The notes under the pieces are model-generated. The model was not told the origin of the DNA. It made no database searches and worked only from the letters and a program-made list of their open reading frames with translations. Shown one piece after another: positions 61,101 to 64,000 of a stretch of DNA of 64,000 nucleotides (positions within the stretch are counted from its first letter, which is position 1; the number at the start of each line of letters is the position of its first letter). The stretch comes from Neoscytalidium dimidiatum (Eukaryota > Ascomycota > Dothideomycetes > Botryosphaeriales > Botryosphaeriaceae). Where the stretch lies: the NCBI GenBank assembly GCA_037367355.1, contig CM074698.1, positions 62,001 through 126,000 of the forward strand. The letters are read 5' to 3'. Made by a program: the position numbers and the translations under genes.

Positions 61101-62611
61101 CGAATAGAGGAGAAGTATTCGTTTCGGGTTTTTAGGAAGTCTTACTTATTTACGAGCTCCGGCGAGCGTCGTATAAGCCGCGTTTATTATTTAAGGTTCC
61201 CTCGGGCCTCCGTTAAGATAGAATTCCACTAGGGTTTAGCTTTAGCTAGCGGGGTAGTTTTCGGAATAGCTTAGTCCGCTGCTTGCCGTATAAGGTTAGT
61301 TAGGGATTCTCCTAGTTTTTCTAAAAGTAAGACTTCTTTTAAACGGTCTTTTAGAATCTCTAGGCTAAGATCTTTATTCTCTTCTTCTAGAATAGCTAGC
61401 TAGGGGCGTAGCTTTTCTATAAAGTTCGAGGCTTTATCTTTAAAGATCTTAGAGAATTTTTCCTAATTTGCCTTATTATAGTTAAATCTAAGTTACTTAG
61501 ATTTCTCCTAGTTTATTCGTTTATTTAATTGGATTTAAAATAAAATAGGGAAGTGGTCGGATCTAATAGATTTGAGTATTTACTAGTCCGTTATTTTATT
61601 CGTTAGCCCTCGGCTTAAAAGCGTTAGATCTATTACTATAGATCTATCTAAGTACGGCCGGTAGAATATGCCTTCTCCCGGCATATTTAGTAGGTCTAGG
61701 TTATTAGATTCAATCTAATTAATTAGGGCGGAGGCCCCGTTCGAGTAGGGGGACCTTAGATCCCACTACGGGTGGTAAATATTAAAGTCTCCGGCTATAA
61801 TACTAGGGAATTCTAGTTATTAGTATCCTAGAATACGTTCTAGCGTATAGGGGGAATTGTCGTTCTCTTGTTCCTTTTAGTTATATAAATTAAAGAGGTA
61901 GAATTAGCTATTTTCCTCTATTATTTTTAGAACTATTAGGTCGGGGGATTTAGTTACCGCGGAGTTATAGTTAATATCTATTCCCGTTAGATAACGGGAT
62001 ATATATACTAACGTACGCGGTCTTTCCGTTAGAGAACAATCCGGTAGAATTTAAACGAACGCGGGGTAGTTAACCGACCGCCTTTCTCTAGGATTTTCGG
62101 GGTTTGTTAGCCATGGTTCTTATATAAGAATTAGGCTAATTTTAAGTTCGATTACTTTAGAAAGAAGGCTCTCCGTAGCTAGAGCGTTTCTATTTAAATT
62201 TGCTTAAAATACCCTTAGTTTATCTATAGATAAAGGGGGTTAATTAATTCGAATTAGGGTAGTACTAGCACCGTATACCTTTAGAGGCTTTACAGCCTAT
62301 AAATTTACACTTATACTCTCCCGTAAGGTGCTCCTTTTTATAGATTTCGTATATAGGAGTTCTTATATATTTAGCCGTTTCGTGTCCGTTTTTAAGGCAG
62401 TTACGGCATTAAATTCCCTTAGGAATCACCCGTGCTTTCTCTACCTTATAGCTTATTCCGTATATAAAAAGGCGGCTATTAATAGCCTTTTTCTATTCCT
62501 TTTCGGTGCGAAACGAGACTATAACGGATCCCGCAGATTGATTTTCTCTTTTCTCTTTAGAGGTGGCCTAGTAGAGCTTTCTAATAGGAGAAAGACCTAC
62601 GTTAAAGGTCT
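58101..62611 (-). mobile_element. Tad1-like LINE (non-LTR retrotransposon), 5' truncated
   Basis: Order on the minus strand: a CCHC-type zinc knuckle of ORF1 (CRNCLKNGHETAKY, about 62,365-62,410, with one Cys changed to Tyr); an apurinic endonuclease (LILIQEPWLTNP near 62,100; GDFNIYHPWWDLRSP near 61,760, His to Tyr in the motif); RT with the catalytic box read as YVDN (about 60,130); and RNase H (IYTDASSIPNKTGIR, NGELEALTRALELA, LEWVPGYFNICGNEEADF, about 58,900-59,310). Stops are TAG at glutamine or tryptophan positions. The 3' end is a (TTTA)n tail. Only about 200 bp of ORF1 remain, so the copy is 5' truncated. Confidence 0.85.
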
Positions 62612-62624
62612 TAGGGCCTTGCCT

Positions 62625-63900
62625 ACTATAGCCCTAGTTTAATAGACGTTTCTAGTTTTTTAGATAGTACCCGCTAATATTCTTAGCTTTCTAGTAAATA
62701 GAGTAAGTCTTAATACTATAAGTAGACTAGTAGAGGATATTATAGTTAGGGGTCTTAGGCCGTCCTTTAGTAGTCGAGGTAGTTTTCTTATCGTTAGTCC
62801 GCTAGTTACTAGTTCGTTTATCTAGGTAATTTCTACTAATATATCCGTGCTTTCCGTAGTAGAAGTAAAGATTCTTTTCGCGTCGTCGCTATTCTTTCTC
62901 TAGTGCTAGTCGAGGGTTCCGTCGTTAGTTAGTATCTAAGTCTATAGGGTCTCCCGAGAGTAGGTTATTTCGGGGTTACGAGGTATTAGCCGAGTATCGG
63001 GTTTAGTCTATTTCTTATCTAAAATTAAATAGTTATTAGTCGACTTAAATAGCTATATCGATAGTCTCGCTAAGGTCTTTAGATAATCTAGTACGGGCGA
63101 ATTCGGCCTTTATATTATGCTTTAGGCCCTTATAGAAGATATATTTAAGGGATTAGTCGTTCTAATTAAAGTAGAAGGCGAGTATATAGAATTCCGTAAT
63201 ATATTCCGAGACTAATCGGGTTTATCGGAGGTCTTAAATTTAAAGGGCGGCCTTCTACTTCTCGTTCTTACTACTAAAGGCTTATCTAATTACGTTAGCG
63301 AAGCGATTATAGTTAGCGAATAGGCTACTAGTTTTTATACGTAGGATAGCCGAGCGGAAATTCTTTCGATAGGGTTCGAACTACTATATTACGTTACTTC
63401 GGAGGTAGATTTCTATAAAGCGGACCCTTTCCTCGTCGTTCTTAAATAATATTTTATAGAATTTAAAGTAATTCTCTAGTTAGGCTAGAAAGTCGTTAAG
63501 CTTATATTAATTTCTATCGTAGATATCGGAGATCTTAATCTTTAGTTTAGCGTTATAGGGGGTCGATTCTAATATCGCGGGGGTGGCTAGAATAGAAGGC
63601 CGTATAGTACGGTTAATAGTAAAGGCTTATTCTTAAATAAAGTACTCTAGAAGGACTTAGCCGTAGTTATTACTAGCGTTCTTTAGTACTCTAGGTCCGT
63701 TAATTACTCGACTTAAGGAGGCTATACCTAAGAAATAGGCTTTCGAAATAAGTAGTCTTATATTAAGGGCTAGATTTCTAGGGATTAAGAGATAAATTAA
63801 CTAAAGCTAATTCTTCTCCGTCGGAAGGTTATTTCTAATTTCGGTCTAGGATATTATAGTTAGTAGTTTTTAGGGTGGGGTTACCTCCGGTATCTATAAA
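62625..63900 (-). pseudogene. element B2 gag
   Basis: A zinc knuckle near 62,835-62,885 reads YFYYGKHGYISRNY, i.e. CX2CX4HX4C with the three Cys and the His all changed to Tyr by G-to-A or C-to-T. The region extends to the PBS-side word at 63,903-63,913. Confidence 0.6.
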
Positions 63901-63913
63901 AAGGTAGTTAAAG

Positions 63914-64000
63914 TATTACGCCGGGACTCTTTCTAGGGAAGTCGAGGCGCGTCGTTAGATAGCTTAGACTTTCTAGGGGCCGGTATAGTAGTAGATAGAG
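63914..64000 (-). repeat. element B2 right (5') LTR, cut by the window end
   Basis: TATTACGCCGGGACTC and the next 70 bp match the other B-family LTRs. The rest lies outside. Confidence 0.75.

Larger units (their letters stand above)
33401..64000. repeat. RIP-mutated nested retroelement block
   Basis: The whole span is depleted in CA and TG and full of TA, CTA, TAG and TTAA words, while CpG persists in the less altered copies. That is what C-to-T change at CpA on both strands produces. I can assign most of it to chromovirus LTR elements and one LINE by remnant protein motifs on the two strands. No intact host gene is visible. Confidence 0.92.
53199..64000 (-). mobile_element. element B2: chromovirus interrupted by a LINE, runs off the window
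   Basis: LTR at 53,199-53,582, antisense ORF, pol at 54,380-57,650, protease at 57,650-58,098, LINE insertion at 58,101-62,611, gag at 62,625-63,900 and the start of the other LTR at 63,914. The RT has YLDD (56,811-56,840) and the protease end reads NIILGIP. Both flanks of the LINE fit one gag-pol continuum. Confidence 0.82.

Noticed and set aside
62328..62642. 104-codon open frame on the plus strand
   Set aside because: It overlaps the LINE ORF1 zinc knuckle on the minus strand and crosses the LINE boundary, so it is an antisense shadow.
33401..64000. Centromere or telomere
   Set aside because: No TTAGGG arrays are present, and the content is explained by named retroelements. Centromere identity cannot be judged from sequence alone.

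Overview
The window reads as nuclear DNA of a filamentous ascomycete (Pezizomycotina). The genes have several short introns of about 50-60 bp with GT..AG ends, there are fungal-type secreted pectin lyase and cupredoxin genes, the housekeeping genes are fungal in form (Scs2/VAP, UBX protein, Nop15-type RRM protein, SMN, asparagine synthetase), and the right half shows the typical signature of repeat-induced point mutation (RIP). I cannot name the genus.

Layout. Positions 1-33,400 are a gene-bearing, GC-balanced compartment; 33,400-64,000 is a TA-rich compartment made almost wholly of decayed retroelements. The left part (1-19.6 kb) is gene-poor and accessory in character: an amidase (2.1-3.8 kb, +), a cytochrome P450 with seven exons (7.3-9.2 kb, +), a decayed unknown gene (10.3-11.2 kb), a zinc alcohol dehydrogenase with a one-base frameshift (11.6-12.7 kb, -), a secreted pectin lyase (15.0-16.3 kb, -) and a possible decayed membrane-protein gene (18.4-19.3 kb). 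From 19.6 to 32.7 kb the genes are dense and conserved: alpha/beta hydrolase (-), asparagine synthetase (-), Scs2/VAP (-) divergent from a UBA-UBX protein (+), a Nop15-type RRM protein (-) divergent from SMN (+), and a secreted cupredoxin (+) that is the last gene before the repeat block.

The repeat block holds at least four Ty3/gypsy chromovirus copies and one non-LTR element. Element A (34.8-42.4 kb) and two related B copies (48.6-53.2 kb; 53.2 kb to beyond the end) have gag-pol on the minus strand. Element C (42.4-46.9 kb) is an older, inverted, much more TA-rich copy of the B family. A Tad1-like LINE (58.1-62.6 kb, minus strand) is nested in the second B element between gag and protease. 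The in-frame stops I followed are TAG or TAA at positions where CAG, CAA or TGG codons are expected, as C-to-T RIP at CpA predicts.

The observation I rate highest is that A, B1, B2 and C each carry a further reading frame on the strand opposite to gag-pol, between the chromodomain and the 3' LTR. It encodes a charged, coiled-coil-like protein of some 230-300 residues. Its frame stays readable apart from RIP-type stops, and its C-terminal residues are shared between B1 and B2. It looks like a conserved antisense accessory gene of these fungal chromoviruses. Other points worth checking are the exchange of LTR U3 regions between elements, a RIP-free island inside element A, a Gcn4/Cpc1-type site upstream of the asparagine synthetase gene, and a 78-bp stop-free intron in the SMN gene.

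Intron positions were placed by hand from splice signals and frame continuity. Domain and family calls rest on recognised motifs, not on searches.
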